A stretch of 64,000 bases of DNA from Oceanicaulis sp. (GCA_040112665.1 CP157796.1:1738813-1802812), one strand, 5' to 3'. Shown: positions 40,126 through 49,392, counted from the stretch's first letter. Translations and numbers: made by a program. Notes: generated by a model not told the origin, from the sequence alone.

Positions 40126-41679
40126 ATGGCGCAGAAAACAAAAATGTTTCGGATCTCCGACATCCTGACGGCAGGCTCGGCCCTTCTCGTCGCCTCCGCG
40201 GTCGCGCTCGCCGCCGCCGCTCCGGCGGACGCCCAGCGCAATCGCGACCGTGACGAGCAGTCGGAGGCCGAACAGCAGAACCGTACGCTTTCCGCGCGGG
40301 TCGGTGAGGCGGTCCAGGCGGCCGTCGAGGCGCAAGACGCCGAGCAGTGGGGCCAGATGATCCAGCTGCTGAACCCTCTGCTGAATCAGGAGATCACCCC
40401 GTACGAGCGTTCGATCGTCCTGCGACTGCGCGGCACGGCGTATTTCCAGCAGGACAATCTCGCCCAGGCCACCCAGGACTTCCTCGGGGTGATCAACACC
40501 GGGGCGCTGACCCAGGACGAGGCGAACACGCTGCGCATCAATGTGGGCCAGCTCTACATGGCGCAGGAACAGATCGACGAAGGCATTCGTCAGTTCGAAC
40601 TCGCCATCGCCAACGGCGCGACCCTGAACACCCGCCTGGCCAAGATGCTCGCGACAGCTTACGTCCAGGCCGAGCGTTTCCAGGAGGGACTGCGCTATGC
40701 CGAGCAGTTCTATCGCGATGAGCAGAACAAAACGCTTAACGATTACAACCTGATGCAGTACTACTACACGCAGCTGAACCGTCCGCAGGACGAGCTGCGC
40801 GTGATCAGGGACGGTCTCAGCGCCTATCCCGGCGAACGCCGCTCCTGGCAAAACCTCGTGGCCATCTTCGCGCGGCTGAACCGTGAGGAAGACGCGTTCG
40901 AGGCCAACAAGCTGATGTACCTCAACGGCCTGTTCCAGGAGTGCAACGAGGTGTTCCGCCTCGCTCAGTACTACTCCGCCTTCGACGTGCCCTACCGGGG
41001 TGCGAGCATCCTTGAGCGCGCGATCAATTCGGGCCGCTGCGAAGGCGATCGCGAACAGCTCGAACGTCTCGCCAACATGTGGCGTCAGGCGGCCGAGTTC
41101 GACCGCGCCATTCCCGTGATCGAACGCATCGCGAGCCAGACCGGCGAGGGCGAGTGGTGGCTTCGCCTGGCTGAGGCGAACTATCAGCTCAACAACTTCG
41201 CCGAAGCGGAATCGGCGTTCGAAACTGCGCTCGAGCGTGGCGGGCTGGACAACGCCGGCGACGCCTGGATCCTGCTCGGCGACTCGCGTCTGAAGCAGGG
41301 CAAGCGCCAGGAAGCGCTCGCCGCCTTCCGTCAGGCGACGAACTTCCGCGGCTCGGCTCAGCGGGCGAACGGCTTCATCCGCTTCGTGACGAGCCAGATC
41401 GAAGGCGAACAGCGCCGCGCCGTCCAGCGTGAGCAGATCGTCATCGACGAATGTTCGCTCACGATCGCCGCCGAACGCCGTTCGCTGGTTCTGATCGGCG
41501 AGGTGGATGCGGACGGGAGGGTGACCTTCCCCGAAGGCGCCATTCCCGATCAGTGCTCGCGCTACTTCAACCAGCGCACGGGCGACCAGATCCGCGAAGC
41601 CGGCATGAGCGACGAGGAAGCCGCTCAGTACCAGGCCGATCAGGAAGCCGCCCGCCAGGCGCGCGCCGCCGCCGGCTAG
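40126..41679 (+). CDS. TPR-repeat protein of the Ton operon
   Basis: 517-residue exported protein; signal peptide about 1-37 with AAPADAQ. Multiple TPR units follow: AYFQQDNLAQATQDFLGVI, YMAQEQIDEGIRQFELAIA, MLATAYVQAERFQEGLRYAEQF, and near the C terminus WLRLAEANYQLNNFAEAESAFETALERG. A TPR protein closing a TtpC/ExbB/ExbD/TonB operon is known in gammaproteobacterial TonB2 loci (TtpB-like position). The start at 40126 follows AAGGAGCC; an earlier ATG overlaps tonB. A strong terminator ends the operon at 41704. Confidence 0.88.
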   Translation: MAQKTKMFRISDILTAGSALLVASAVALAAAAPADAQRNRDRDEQSEAEQQNRTLSARVGEAVQAAVEAQDAEQWGQMIQLLNPLLNQEITPYERSIVLRLRGTAYFQQDNLAQATQDFLGVINTGALTQDEANTLRINVGQLYMAQEQIDEGIRQFELAIANGATLNTRLAKMLATAYVQAERFQEGLRYAEQFYRDEQNKTLNDYNLMQYYYTQLNRPQDELRVIRDGLSAYPGERRSWQNLVAIFARLNREEDAFEANKLMYLNGLFQECNEVFRLAQYYSAFDVPYRGASILERAINSGRCEGDREQLERLANMWRQAAEFDRAIPVIERIASQTGEGEWWLRLAEANYQLNNFAEAESAFETALERGGLDNAGDAWILLGDSRLKQGKRQEALAAFRQATNFRGSAQRANGFIRFVTSQIEGEQRRAVQREQIVIDECSLTIAAERRSLVLIGEVDADGRVTFPEGAIPDQCSRYFNQRTGDQIREAGMSDEEAAQYQADQEAARQARAAAG

Positions 41680-41703
41680 CCTCCGGCACGGATCGGTATG
41701 ATC

Positions 41704-41738
41704 AAAACCCCGCCGGGTTCGCCCGGCGGGGTTTTTCT
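41704..41738 (+). terminator. Rho-independent terminator of the Ton operon
   Basis: Perfect 10-bp stem CCCCGCCGGG (41708-41717) / CCCGGCGGGG (41722-41731), UUCG-type tetraloop TTCG, then TTTTT (41732-41736). A textbook terminator after the TPR gene. Confidence 0.93.
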
Positions 41739-41859
41739 TCGCCTGGGCTCCAGGCCGTGAACGCCAACCGCAAGCTGAACGCTGTTCGCCGATTCGCGAA
41801 ACGCGCGATCCTGTGTCACGCTCCCAGACGGGCCGGGGGGCTCGCTCAGGGAGGACGCC

Positions 41860-42489
41860 ATGAGCATGGTTTCCGACACGGCGCCGGCGCGGTCAGGCGC
41901 GCCGGTGCGCTGGATACCCGCCGTGCTCGGTGCGGCGGCGGTGACCGCAGGCCTGTTTCTTCTGATGACCTGGCTGATCGCCGAGGACATCGTCAGGATC
42001 GAGGAGCCGGCAGGCCTCGAGCCGATGAGGATCAGCTTCGATCCCGAACCGATCGCGATAGACGAGGGGCGCGATCCGCCGGAGCGGATCGACACCGAGC
42101 CGCCCCCGCCCGCTCCCCGTATTCACACCGAGAACGCCGCCCCGGCACCGGGGCCGACGGTCCAGCCTGCGCCGCCGCGCGTCGAGCCGGTCGTCGAGCT
42201 GATCGGTCAGGGCTTCACGCCCGCCCCGCCGGTGGACGTGCGTGTGCCGCCCGCCTATCCGGCGCGCGAGCAGGGCCGTGGCGTGGAGGGCGACTGCACC
42301 GTGCGCTACGACGTCACGGCGGCAGGACAGGCCGTCAATCTCGAGGTCGTCCGGTGCGACAGTTCAGGCTTCGCCCGGGCCACCGTGGATGCGGTCAGCC
42401 AGTGGCGATTCGCCGTCTCCGGCGGGCGGGCGTCAGACGAGATCGTCGCGCGCGGGCAGACCACGACGCTGCAATTCAGGCTGGACTGA
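41860..42489 (+). CDS. tonB: Second TonB-family protein
   Basis: 209 residues. It has a short cytoplasmic end, a membrane helix (about 22-41, LGAAAVTAGLFLLMTWLIA), a Pro-rich linker (PPPPAPRIHTENAAPAPGPT), and a C-terminal TonB-type domain: PPAYPAREQGRGVEGDCTVRYDVTAAGQ, ATVDAVSQWRFAVSGG. It resembles the operon TonB in layout but has its own promoter region (181 bp) and terminator, so it is expressed separately. It may serve a different set of receptors or a partner complex. Confidence 0.87.
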   Translation: MSMVSDTAPARSGAPVRWIPAVLGAAAVTAGLFLLMTWLIAEDIVRIEEPAGLEPMRISFDPEPIAIDEGRDPPERIDTEPPPPAPRIHTENAAPAPGPTVQPAPPRVEPVVELIGQGFTPAPPVDVRVPPAYPAREQGRGVEGDCTVRYDVTAAGQAVNLEVVRCDSSGFARATVDAVSQWRFAVSGGRASDEIVARGQTTTLQFRLD

Positions 42490-42503
42490 CCCGAATGAAA
42501 AAC

Positions 42504-42534
42504 GGCGCGGGGCTGTGGCCCCGCGCCGCCTTTT
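42504..42534 (+). terminator. Rho-independent terminator after the second tonB
   Basis: Perfect 10-bp stem GGCGCGGGGC (42504-42513) / GCCCCGCGCC (42518-42527) with loop TGTG, followed by TTTT at 42531. The leading AAAAA on the left would allow use from the minus strand, where the oligopeptidase gene ends at 42554. Confidence 0.85.
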
Positions 42535-42553
42535 CAGCGCTTCGACCGGTGGA

Positions 42554-44869
42554 TCAGTCGTCCACCGCGTCCTGACCGGCCGCCGCGGCGGCCTGTGCGG
42601 CTTCAGCCGCCTCGGCGTCGGCGAGGCCGACGGTCATCAGGGCGAAGGCGTAGTCCTCGGCCCGTTCCTTCAGCGAATCGAACCGGCCCGACGCGCCGCC
42701 ATGGCCCGCGCCCATGTTCGTGCGCATCAGGGTGAGGCCGTCATCGGTGCGGCGGGTGCGCAGACGCGCCGCCCATTTCGCCGGTTCCCAGTAGGTCACG
42801 CGCGGATCGGTCAGACCGGCCGTGGCGAGCACGTGGGGATAGTCCTGCGCGCTCACCTGATCGTACGGCGAGTAGCTGGCGATGTAGTCGTACGCCGCCT
42901 CGTCCTCGATCGGGTTGCCCCATTCGGGCCATTCGGGCGGGGTGAGCGGCAGGGTGGGGTCGCTCATCGTGGTCAGAACGTCCACGAACGGCACCGCCGC
43001 GATGGCGCCGGCGAACAGCGCCGGATCCTGATTGATCGCCGCGCCGACCAGAAGCCCGCCGGCCGAGCCGCCATGGGCGACGAGCCGGCCCTCAGAGGTG
43101 TAGCCTTCTTCGACGAGGAAGCGCCCCGCGTCGACGAAGTCGTTGAACGTGTTCTGCTTTTTGTCGAGCTTGCCGTCGAGATACCACTGATAGCCCTTCG
43201 CCATGCCGCCGCGGATATGGGCGATGGCGTAGACCATGCCCCGGTCGACAAGGCTCAGCCGCGAGGTGGAGAAACCCGCCGGAATGGTGATGCCGTACGA
43301 GCCGTAGCCGTACAGCAGCACCGGGGCGGAGCCGTCCATCGGCGTGCCTTCGCGGTAGAGCAGCGTGACGGGCACCTGCTCGCCGTCGCGCGCGGTCGCC
43401 TGCAGGCGGCGGACGACATAGTCCGAGGCGTCGTGACCGGAGGGGATTTCCTGGCGCTTGATGAGCGTGCGCTCACGGCTCGCCATGTCGTAGTCGTAGG
43501 TCTCCTCCGGCGTGGACGGGCTCTCATAGGAGAAGCGCATCGTGTCCACGTCGTACTCGTAGCCGCCGTCGATCCCGAGCGCGTAGGCTTCTTCGTCGAA
43601 GGCGATCTCGTGCTCGGCGCCGTCGGCGAGATTGCGCACCACGATGCGCGGCAGGGCGTTCGAACGCTCCATGCGCACCAGCCAGTCTTCAAAGCCCATC
43701 AGGCCGTTGACCAGCACGCCGGGGCGGTGGTCGATCAGCTCCGACCAGTTCTCCCGCCGCGGATCGGCGAGCGGGGCCTGCATGATCTTGAAATCCACCG
43801 CGCCGCCTGCGTTCGTGCGGACATAGATGTTCCCGCCCGCCTCGGTCAGCGAGTATTCCACGCCCGGATCGCGCTCTGAGATCAGGATGGGTTCGGCGTT
43901 CGGGTCGTTCGCGTCGAACACCCGCATCTCGGACGTGGTGTGGTCGTTGGCCGACAGGACGATCCAGGTGTCGCCGTCGGTCTTGCCCACGCCCAGGAAA
44001 TACCCGCTGTCGGCTTCCTCGTAGATCAGCTCGGGCTCGGCCGAACCGATCTGCTGGCGGTAGACCCGGCGCGGACGGTTGTTCTCGTCGCGCCAGACCC
44101 AGTACAGCGTCTCGGAATCGTTCGCCCAGACCATGGAGCCGTAGCCCTCGTCGGTGAGGGTGGCGACGTCCTCGCCGGTCTCGAGATCGCGGATCTTCAG
44201 CTCGTAGAATTCGCTGCCCTTGGTGTCGACCGCATAGGCGAGATAGCGGTGGTTCGGGCTGTGCTCGACCGCGCCGATGTCGAAATAGTCGATGCCTTCG
44301 GCCTCGGCGTCGCCGTCGAACACGATCTGCTCATCGCCCACCGGGCCGTCTTCACCGGCCGCGCGGCGCGCGAAGACCGGGTACTGACCGCCTTCGCGGA
44401 AGCGGGTGTAGTAGAACCAGGGCCCGTCCTTTTCCGGCGGGCTGGCGTCGTCTTCCTTGATGCGGCCGCGCATCTCCGTGTAGAGGCGCTCCTCGAGCGC
44501 GGTCAGCGGCTCCATCACGGCGTTGTAGTAGGCGTTCTCCGCCTCGAGATGGTCGCGGATGTCCTGGCGCAGCACGGACGGGTCGCGCATCACCTCCTGC
44601 CAGTTGTCGTCGCGCAGCCAGGCGAATTCGTCGGTGCGCGTGCGGCCCAGCTGTTCGATCGTCTGCGGACGGGCTTCGGGCGTGGGGGCCTCGATGCCGC
44701 GGGCGCGGGCGATCAGATCGGAAGGCTGGGTGTCGGCGGTCGCGTCCATGGCGATGTCGGTCTCCGTGGTTTCGGACGGCGCGGACGCCGTGTCGCAGGC
44801 GGCGAGCGCCGCAACGCCGGCGCCGGCGAGCAGCACGGCGCGCAGCGCGAAGGGCAGGGTGGTCTTCAT
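42554..44869 (-). CDS. ptrB: Oligopeptidase B-like S9 serine peptidase lipoprotein
   Basis: 771-residue peptidase of family S9A. The signal ends AALAAC with Cys25, which would tether it on the periplasmic side; classical PtrB is cytosolic, so this is a lipoprotein variant. The N-terminal seven-bladed propeller (about 75-470) is followed by the alpha/beta hydrolase domain. The catalytic Ser is in HGGSAGGLLVG, Asp in AGLTDPRVTYWEP and His in MGAGHGG. The S9A segment LDKKQNTFNDF (fitting the trypsin-like oligopeptidase B group) is present. A C-terminal Ala/Glu tail (about 750-771) is not typical. It probably cleaves short peptides after basic residues. Confidence 0.9.
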   Translation of the reverse strand: MKTTLPFALRAVLLAGAGVAALAACDTASAPSETTETDIAMDATADTQPSDLIARARGIEAPTPEARPQTIEQLGRTRTDEFAWLRDDNWQEVMRDPSVLRQDIRDHLEAENAYYNAVMEPLTALEERLYTEMRGRIKEDDASPPEKDGPWFYYTRFREGGQYPVFARRAAGEDGPVGDEQIVFDGDAEAEGIDYFDIGAVEHSPNHRYLAYAVDTKGSEFYELKIRDLETGEDVATLTDEGYGSMVWANDSETLYWVWRDENNRPRRVYRQQIGSAEPELIYEEADSGYFLGVGKTDGDTWIVLSANDHTTSEMRVFDANDPNAEPILISERDPGVEYSLTEAGGNIYVRTNAGGAVDFKIMQAPLADPRRENWSELIDHRPGVLVNGLMGFEDWLVRMERSNALPRIVVRNLADGAEHEIAFDEEAYALGIDGGYEYDVDTMRFSYESPSTPEETYDYDMASRERTLIKRQEIPSGHDASDYVVRRLQATARDGEQVPVTLLYREGTPMDGSAPVLLYGYGSYGITIPAGFSTSRLSLVDRGMVYAIAHIRGGMAKGYQWYLDGKLDKKQNTFNDFVDAGRFLVEEGYTSEGRLVAHGGSAGGLLVGAAINQDPALFAGAIAAVPFVDVLTTMSDPTLPLTPPEWPEWGNPIEDEAAYDYIASYSPYDQVSAQDYPHVLATAGLTDPRVTYWEPAKWAARLRTRRTDDGLTLMRTNMGAGHGGASGRFDSLKERAEDYAFALMTVGLADAEAAEAAQAAAAAGQDAVDD

Positions 44870-44916
44870 GATGTCTCTGTCCGGGCGGCCGCCCGGCTCC
44901 CCTTGTTATGAGGCGG

Positions 44917-45324
44917 TCAGTCTTCGCCCGCGTTCGGGCGGAAGTCCAGAACCGCGCCGTTGACGCAATAGCGCAATCCGGTCGGCGGCGGGCCGTCGTC
45001 GAACACATGGCCCAGATGCGCGCCGCAGTTCGAGCAGTGAAATTCGGTGCGCGGCATGAACAGCTTGAAATCGCGCTTGGTCCCCAGCGCGCCCTCGTCG
45101 GCCGGCGCCCAGAAGCTCGGCCAGCCCGACCCGCTTTCATACTTCTCCGCGCTCGTGAATTTCGTCTCCCCGCAAACCGCGCAAGCGTAGACCCCGGCGC
45201 GCTTTTCCGCGTTCAGCGGGCTGCAGCCGGGCGCTTCGGTACCTTCATGAAAGGCGATGCGGTCGACTTCGGGATCGAGCTTGTCGCGCAGTCCGGCGAT
45301 GGTCTCGGCGTCCAGCCTGGGCAA
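44917..45324 (-). CDS. msrB: Peptide-methionine (R)-S-oxide reductase
   Basis: 135-residue MsrB that repairs the R form of methionine sulfoxide. Four cysteines bind zinc (Cys48 and Cys51 in CAVC, Cys97 and Cys100 in CSNC). GSGWPSFW and HLGHVFDDGP are conserved, and catalytic Cys120 sits in RYCVNGAVLDF. The start is TTG at 45324: AGGAGG lies 6 nt upstream and the product has the normal MsrB length. A longer frame to 45423 adds a polar N terminus without a ribosome-binding site. It sits between the oligopeptidase gene and the divergent DUF2336 gene. Confidence 0.9.
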   Translation of the reverse strand: MPRLDAETIAGLRDKLDPEVDRIAFHEGTEAPGCSPLNAEKRAGVYACAVCGETKFTSAEKYESGSGWPSFWAPADEGALGTKRDFKLFMPRTEFHCSNCGAHLGHVFDDGPPPTGLRYCVNGAVLDFRPNAGED

Positions 45325-45330
45325 GGGCGG

Positions 45331-45336
45331 CCTCCT
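45331..45336 (-). promoter_or_regulatory. Shine-Dalgarno sequence fixing the msrB TTG start
   Basis: AGGAGG on the minus strand (45336-45331) is 6 nt upstream of TTG 45324. It is the strongest ribosome-binding site in the frame and decides the start. Confidence 0.75.
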
Positions 45337-45480
45337 CGGTTTTGTTGGCGATCCTGGATATAGGACGCCGCCGGCCTGGGCGCGACCCGGGCCCCTGCGC
45401 CGTTCATCATACCGGTAGACCATTGTTTAACGCCGGTGGGGCAGTCTGCCGGCTGAGAGCCAGCATCGGATCCGCGCGAC

Positions 45481-46578
45481 ATGGCCGAAGACTTCTCACC
45501 GCGACCGACCGCGCCGCCCCCGCCGGGCGAGGGCCGCGCGCGCGCCCGGCTGACGCGCCGGCTGGCCGACATCGTCTGCCTGCCCGCCAGCCGAGTCGCC
45601 CCGCAGGAGCGGTGGATGACCGCCGACGTGCTCGAAGAACTGCTCCGCGCCGCGGACAGCGGCCTGAGGGCGAAGGTCGCCGCGCGCCTGGCCGAACAGG
45701 CCGAAGCGCCCGCTTCGCTTCTGCGCCGTCTGGCGCTGGACAGTTTCGAGGTGGCCGAACCGATCCTGCGCTCGTCCCACGCGCTCACCGATTTCGACAT
45801 GATGGAGATCGCCGCCAAGGGCGAGCGCCGTCACCGCATCGCGCTGGCCCGCCGCGAGCACGTCTCCGAAACCGTCGCCGCCGCTTTGGCCCAGTCCGCC
45901 GATCCCGACACGATCATGGCGCTTTTGCGAAACCAGGGCGCGCGGCTCGCGCCGCAGACGGCGGACTTCCTCGTGCGCGAAGCGGCCGAGAACGAGGAGA
46001 TCGCCCGGCTTCTGGTGCGCCGGCCCGAGCTGCGCCCCGTTCAGGCCTTCGTCCTGTTCTGGGCGCTGGGCCACAGCCTGCGCCGGCAGATTCTGGACCG
46101 CTTCGCCGCCAGCCGGGCGATCCTCCAGGAAGCGGCCTCTGACGTCTTTCCGCTGGCCGCGGCCGAGCGCGATCCCGATCCCGTGGTGACCGAGGCGCTC
46201 GCCTATATCGATCGTCGCCAGCGCAACCGCGCCGCGGCCGACGTCTCGCCCTACGGCTCGCTTGAAAAGCTGCTGCAGCGCGCCGCCCAGACCGGGTTCA
46301 GCGACACGCTGCGCGACGAGGCGGCCTCGCTCGCCAACATCCAGCGCGATCTTCTCGACAGGATCGTCGACGATTTCGGCGGCGAGCCGGCGGCCGTCCT
46401 CGCCAAGGCGACCGGGCTCGATCGCGCTCACTTGTTCGACATGCTCGAAGCGATCGACACCGCCGACGGCGAAACCCGCGCCCGCCAGGCCGCCCGCGTC
46501 TTCGACGGGCTCAGCGTGGACAAGGCCCAGACCGTGCTGCGCTACTGGAACTGGGTGATCGCGCGCGGCCGCGGCTAG
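45481..46578 (+). CDS. DUF2336 domain-containing protein
   Basis: 365-residue soluble protein of the alphaproteobacterial DUF2336 family. It is almost all alpha-helical with repeat-like units (about 15-60 residues each), for example LTRRLADIVCLPASRVAPQERWMTADVLEELLRAA and ALARREHVSETVAAALAQ. The repeats look HEAT/armadillo-like, which suggests protein binding. Function is unknown. It has no ribosome-binding site strong enough to set the start beyond doubt; ATG 45481 is the first. It precedes the acyl-CoA dehydrogenase gene by about 100 nt. Confidence 0.82.
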   Translation: MAEDFSPRPTAPPPPGEGRARARLTRRLADIVCLPASRVAPQERWMTADVLEELLRAADSGLRAKVAARLAEQAEAPASLLRRLALDSFEVAEPILRSSHALTDFDMMEIAAKGERRHRIALARREHVSETVAAALAQSADPDTIMALLRNQGARLAPQTADFLVREAAENEEIARLLVRRPELRPVQAFVLFWALGHSLRRQILDRFAASRAILQEAASDVFPLAAAERDPDPVVTEALAYIDRRQRNRAAADVSPYGSLEKLLQRAAQTGFSDTLRDEAASLANIQRDLLDRIVDDFGGEPAAVLAKATGLDRAHLFDMLEAIDTADGETRARQAARVFDGLSVDKAQTVLRYWNWVIARGRG

Positions 46579-46681
46579 GCGCGCGGCCCGACCTGAGCCG
46601 TATCGCCGCGCGGGCTGGCGTGCCGCGCCGGGGACGCTATCTTCCCTCCCCGAACAGATTTCACGCAAGGGAAGGCCCGCC

Positions 46682-48463
46682 ATGAGCTATCGCGCCCCGG
46701 TCCGCGACATCCGGTTCTCGCTCGAAGAGATCGCCGCGCTCGACAGCGTCAAGGCGACGGGCGCGTTCGACGAGTTCAGCTCCGACCTGACCCCCGCGAT
46801 CCTCGACGAGGCCGCAAAGCTCGCCAACGACGTGCTCGCGCCGCTGAACAGGGTGGGCGACCAGCAGGGCTGCACGCTGGAAAACGGCGCGGTGCGCACG
46901 CCCGAGGGCTTCCGCGAGGCCTATCAGCAATTCGTCGAAGGCGGCTGGCAGGGCCTGCAGTTTCCCACCGAGGCGGGCGGCATGGGCCTTCCCAAGGCTC
47001 TGGGCTGTGCGCTGATGGAGCTTCTGCAAAGTTCGAACATGGCGTTCGGCCTGGGGCCCATGCTCAGCTTCGGCGCGATCGAGGCGCTGATCGAGGTCGG
47101 CACCGAGGAGCAGCGCGCACTCTACCTGCCCAAGATCATTTCCGGGGAATGGTCGGCGACCATGAACCTCACCGAGCCGCAGGCGGGCTCCGACGTCGGC
47201 GCGCTTCGCACCAAGGCCGAGCCGAACGGCGACGGCTCCTGGTCGATCAGCGGGCAGAAGATCTACATCACCTGGGGCGAGCACGACTGCGCGGAGAACA
47301 TCGTCCACCTGGTGCTCGCGCGCACCCCGGACGCCGCGCCGGGCACCAAGGGCATCTCGCTGTTCCTGGTGCCGAAATTCCTGCCCGACGAAAACGGAAA
47401 CCCCGGCGAGCGCAACGGCGTGAAGGCGATCGGGCTCGAACACAAGATGGGCATTCACGGATCGCCGACCTGCACGATGGAATACGCCGGCGCGAAAGGC
47501 TGGCTCGTCGGCGAGGAGTTCAAGGGCATGGCGGGGATGTTCATCATGATGAACTCCGCGCGCCTGAATGTCGGCGTGCAGGGCGTGGGCATCGCCGAGC
47601 GCGCCTATCAGCAGGCGCTCGCCTACGCCAAAGACCGCCGGCAGGGCCGCGCGGTGGGCGTCGAGGCCGAAGCCCCGCATGCGATCATCGATCACCCCGA
47701 CGTGCGCCGGACGCTGGCGCTGATGAAAGCCAAGACCGAGGCGGCGCGCGCGATCTGCTATCACGCCGCGGTCGAGGCCGATCTCGGTGCGCACGGCGAG
47801 GACGAGGAAGAGCGCGCCTGGTCCAAGCGCCGCGAAGACCTTCTGATCCCGATCGCCAAGGCCTGGTCGACCGATATCGGCGTCGAGGTCGCCTCGCTCG
47901 GCATCCAGGTGCATGGCGGCATGGGCTTTGTCGAGGAGACCGGCGCGGCCCAGCATTACCGCGATGCGCGCATCGCCCCGATCTACGAGGGCACGAACGG
48001 CATCCAGGCGATTGATCTCGTCGGCCGCAAGCTCGCCCGCGACGGCGGTCACGCCATGGGTGAACTCATCGAGGACATCCGCCAGACGGTGGAAGACCTC
48101 GAGACCAGCTCCAACCCCGACCTGCCCGAACTCGCCGTCCGGCTGAAGCCGGCCGCCGACGCGCTCGAGGCGGCGTCGGACTGGGTGCTGAAGGCCGGCG
48201 ACGCCGACCGGCTGGCGGCTGCGACGCCCTTCCTCAAGCTCGCCGGCGACGTCACGGGGGGCTGGCTTATGTGCGTGGGCGCGGTGGCGGCCCAGCGCAT
48301 GCTCAAGGACGGTCAGGAAGAAGCCTACGCCCGCTCGAAGATCGCCCTGGCGAAGGTCTACGCCGACACCGTGCTCTCGAGCGCGCCCGGTCTGATCGGC
48401 GACATCAAGCTCGGCGCCGGCGCGCTGTTCGAACCCGGCGAAGCGATGCTGGAGAGCGCCTAG
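46682..48463 (+). CDS. Acyl-CoA dehydrogenase (long form with C-terminal domain)
   Basis: 593-residue flavoenzyme for the first step of fatty-acid beta-oxidation. The family's FAD/substrate motifs are seen: ATMNLTEPQAGSDVGALRTKA (about 159-179), KIYITWGEHD, and VHGGMGFVEETGAAQHYRDARIAPIYEGTNGIQAIDLVGRK (about 410-450), with the catalytic glutamate expected in YEGTNGIQ. An N-terminal extension before the usual ACAD start and a C-terminal domain (about 470-593) identify it as the long bacterial class. AAGGGAAGG precedes the ATG. Convergent with DUF4870; the stop codons overlap by 4 nt. Confidence 0.93.
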   Translation: MSYRAPVRDIRFSLEEIAALDSVKATGAFDEFSSDLTPAILDEAAKLANDVLAPLNRVGDQQGCTLENGAVRTPEGFREAYQQFVEGGWQGLQFPTEAGGMGLPKALGCALMELLQSSNMAFGLGPMLSFGAIEALIEVGTEEQRALYLPKIISGEWSATMNLTEPQAGSDVGALRTKAEPNGDGSWSISGQKIYITWGEHDCAENIVHLVLARTPDAAPGTKGISLFLVPKFLPDENGNPGERNGVKAIGLEHKMGIHGSPTCTMEYAGAKGWLVGEEFKGMAGMFIMMNSARLNVGVQGVGIAERAYQQALAYAKDRRQGRAVGVEAEAPHAIIDHPDVRRTLALMKAKTEAARAICYHAAVEADLGAHGEDEEERAWSKRREDLLIPIAKAWSTDIGVEVASLGIQVHGGMGFVEETGAAQHYRDARIAPIYEGTNGIQAIDLVGRKLARDGGHAMGELIEDIRQTVEDLETSSNPDLPELAVRLKPAADALEAASDWVLKAGDADRLAAATPFLKLAGDVTGGWLMCVGAVAAQRMLKDGQEEAYARSKIALAKVYADTVLSSAPGLIGDIKLGAGALFEPGEAMLESA

Positions 48464-48837
48464 AACCAGATCCCGTAAGGATCGCCGTGCGGGCGCCGGT
48501 CGATGAGCCGGACCAGGCCCACGGCGGTTCTGACGATCAGCCAGATCGCGCCGGCGAGCCAGACGAGAAGGCCCAGGCCCAGCACCCAGATCGTCAGGAA
48601 GCCCACCACAGCGAAGGCGAGCCCGTACCAGAAATTGGCGATCTGGTACTGGAAATGGCTTTTCAGCCAGGGCTCGGCCTGGTCCTTGCGCACATAGGCC
48701 AGGATCGCCGCGATCAGCAGCGTGACCCCGTTCGACAGCGCCAGAAACGAGAGCACGTAGTTGACGATGACGAGGATGCGGTCGCCGCTCTCCTCGCGCG
48801 GGCTGGCGTCGGCGGTGTGCGGCGTGGGATCGGTCAT
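48460..48837 (-). CDS. DUF4870 small membrane protein
   Basis: 125 residues. About three hydrophobic helices (about 23-49, 73-86, 89-108) with the DUF4870 pattern LVIVNYVLSFLALSNGVTLLIAAILAYVRKDQAEPWLKSHFQYQIANFW. Function unknown. Its stop (CTAG) overlaps that of the acyl-CoA dehydrogenase by 4 nt. Confidence 0.85.
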   Translation of the reverse strand: MTDPTPHTADASPREESGDRILVIVNYVLSFLALSNGVTLLIAAILAYVRKDQAEPWLKSHFQYQIANFWYGLAFAVVGFLTIWVLGLGLLVWLAGAIWLIVRTAVGLVRLIDRRPHGDPYGIWF

Positions 48838-49038
48838 GGCGGGCTCCGTGGGCTCGGCGTGCGAGACCTTATGCTAGCAGAGATTCGCAGGCCGATCCCG
48901 AAGGGCGGCTTTTCGGCCACGGCCCCGGCCGCCCTGTCTGTAATTTAACCGCGTTCGCGTTTCGCTCGCGCGGGAAGGCTGCTATGTGCAATGTTCGGGG
49001 TTCGCGCCCTGTACGGACCATGAGGGGAACTCTCGGCG

Positions 49039-49392
49039 ATGACTGACGCGCCTTCGCACCCGGCCACCCGGGCGCCGGTACTGGTGACCATGGGAGACGA
49101 GATTCCCGGGCGCGAGATCGCTCAGGTGATCGGGATCGCCCGCGGCTCGGTCGTGCGTGCGCGCTTTTTCGGCCGCGACTTCATCGCCGGCCTGCGCAAT
49201 CTCGTCGGCGGCGAGGTGACCGAGTACACCAAGCTGATGGCCGAGGCGCGCGAGCAGGCGATGGGCCGGCTGGTCGCGCACGCCGAACAGCTGGGCGCGG
49301 ACGCGGTCGTGACCTTTCGCTTCGCCACCTCCACCGTGATGGAAGGCAGCGCCGAAATTCTCGCTTACGGCACGGCGGTGAAGCTGAAATGA
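49039..49392 (+). CDS. YbjQ/UPF0145 family protein
   Basis: 117 residues. The family's core is present: GREIAQVIGIARGSVVRARFFGRDFIAGLRNLVGGEVTEYTKLMAEAREQAMGRL, then ADAVVTFRFATSTVMEGSAEILAYGTAV. YbjQ proteins form small pentameric oligomers whose role is unclear, with heavy-metal binding proposed. The stop overlaps the start of lepB (ATGA), so the two are translationally coupled. Half-site TTTAACC lies in the upstream region at about 48945. Confidence 0.85.
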   Translation: MTDAPSHPATRAPVLVTMGDEIPGREIAQVIGIARGSVVRARFFGRDFIAGLRNLVGGEVTEYTKLMAEAREQAMGRLVAHAEQLGADAVVTFRFATSTVMEGSAEILAYGTAVKLK

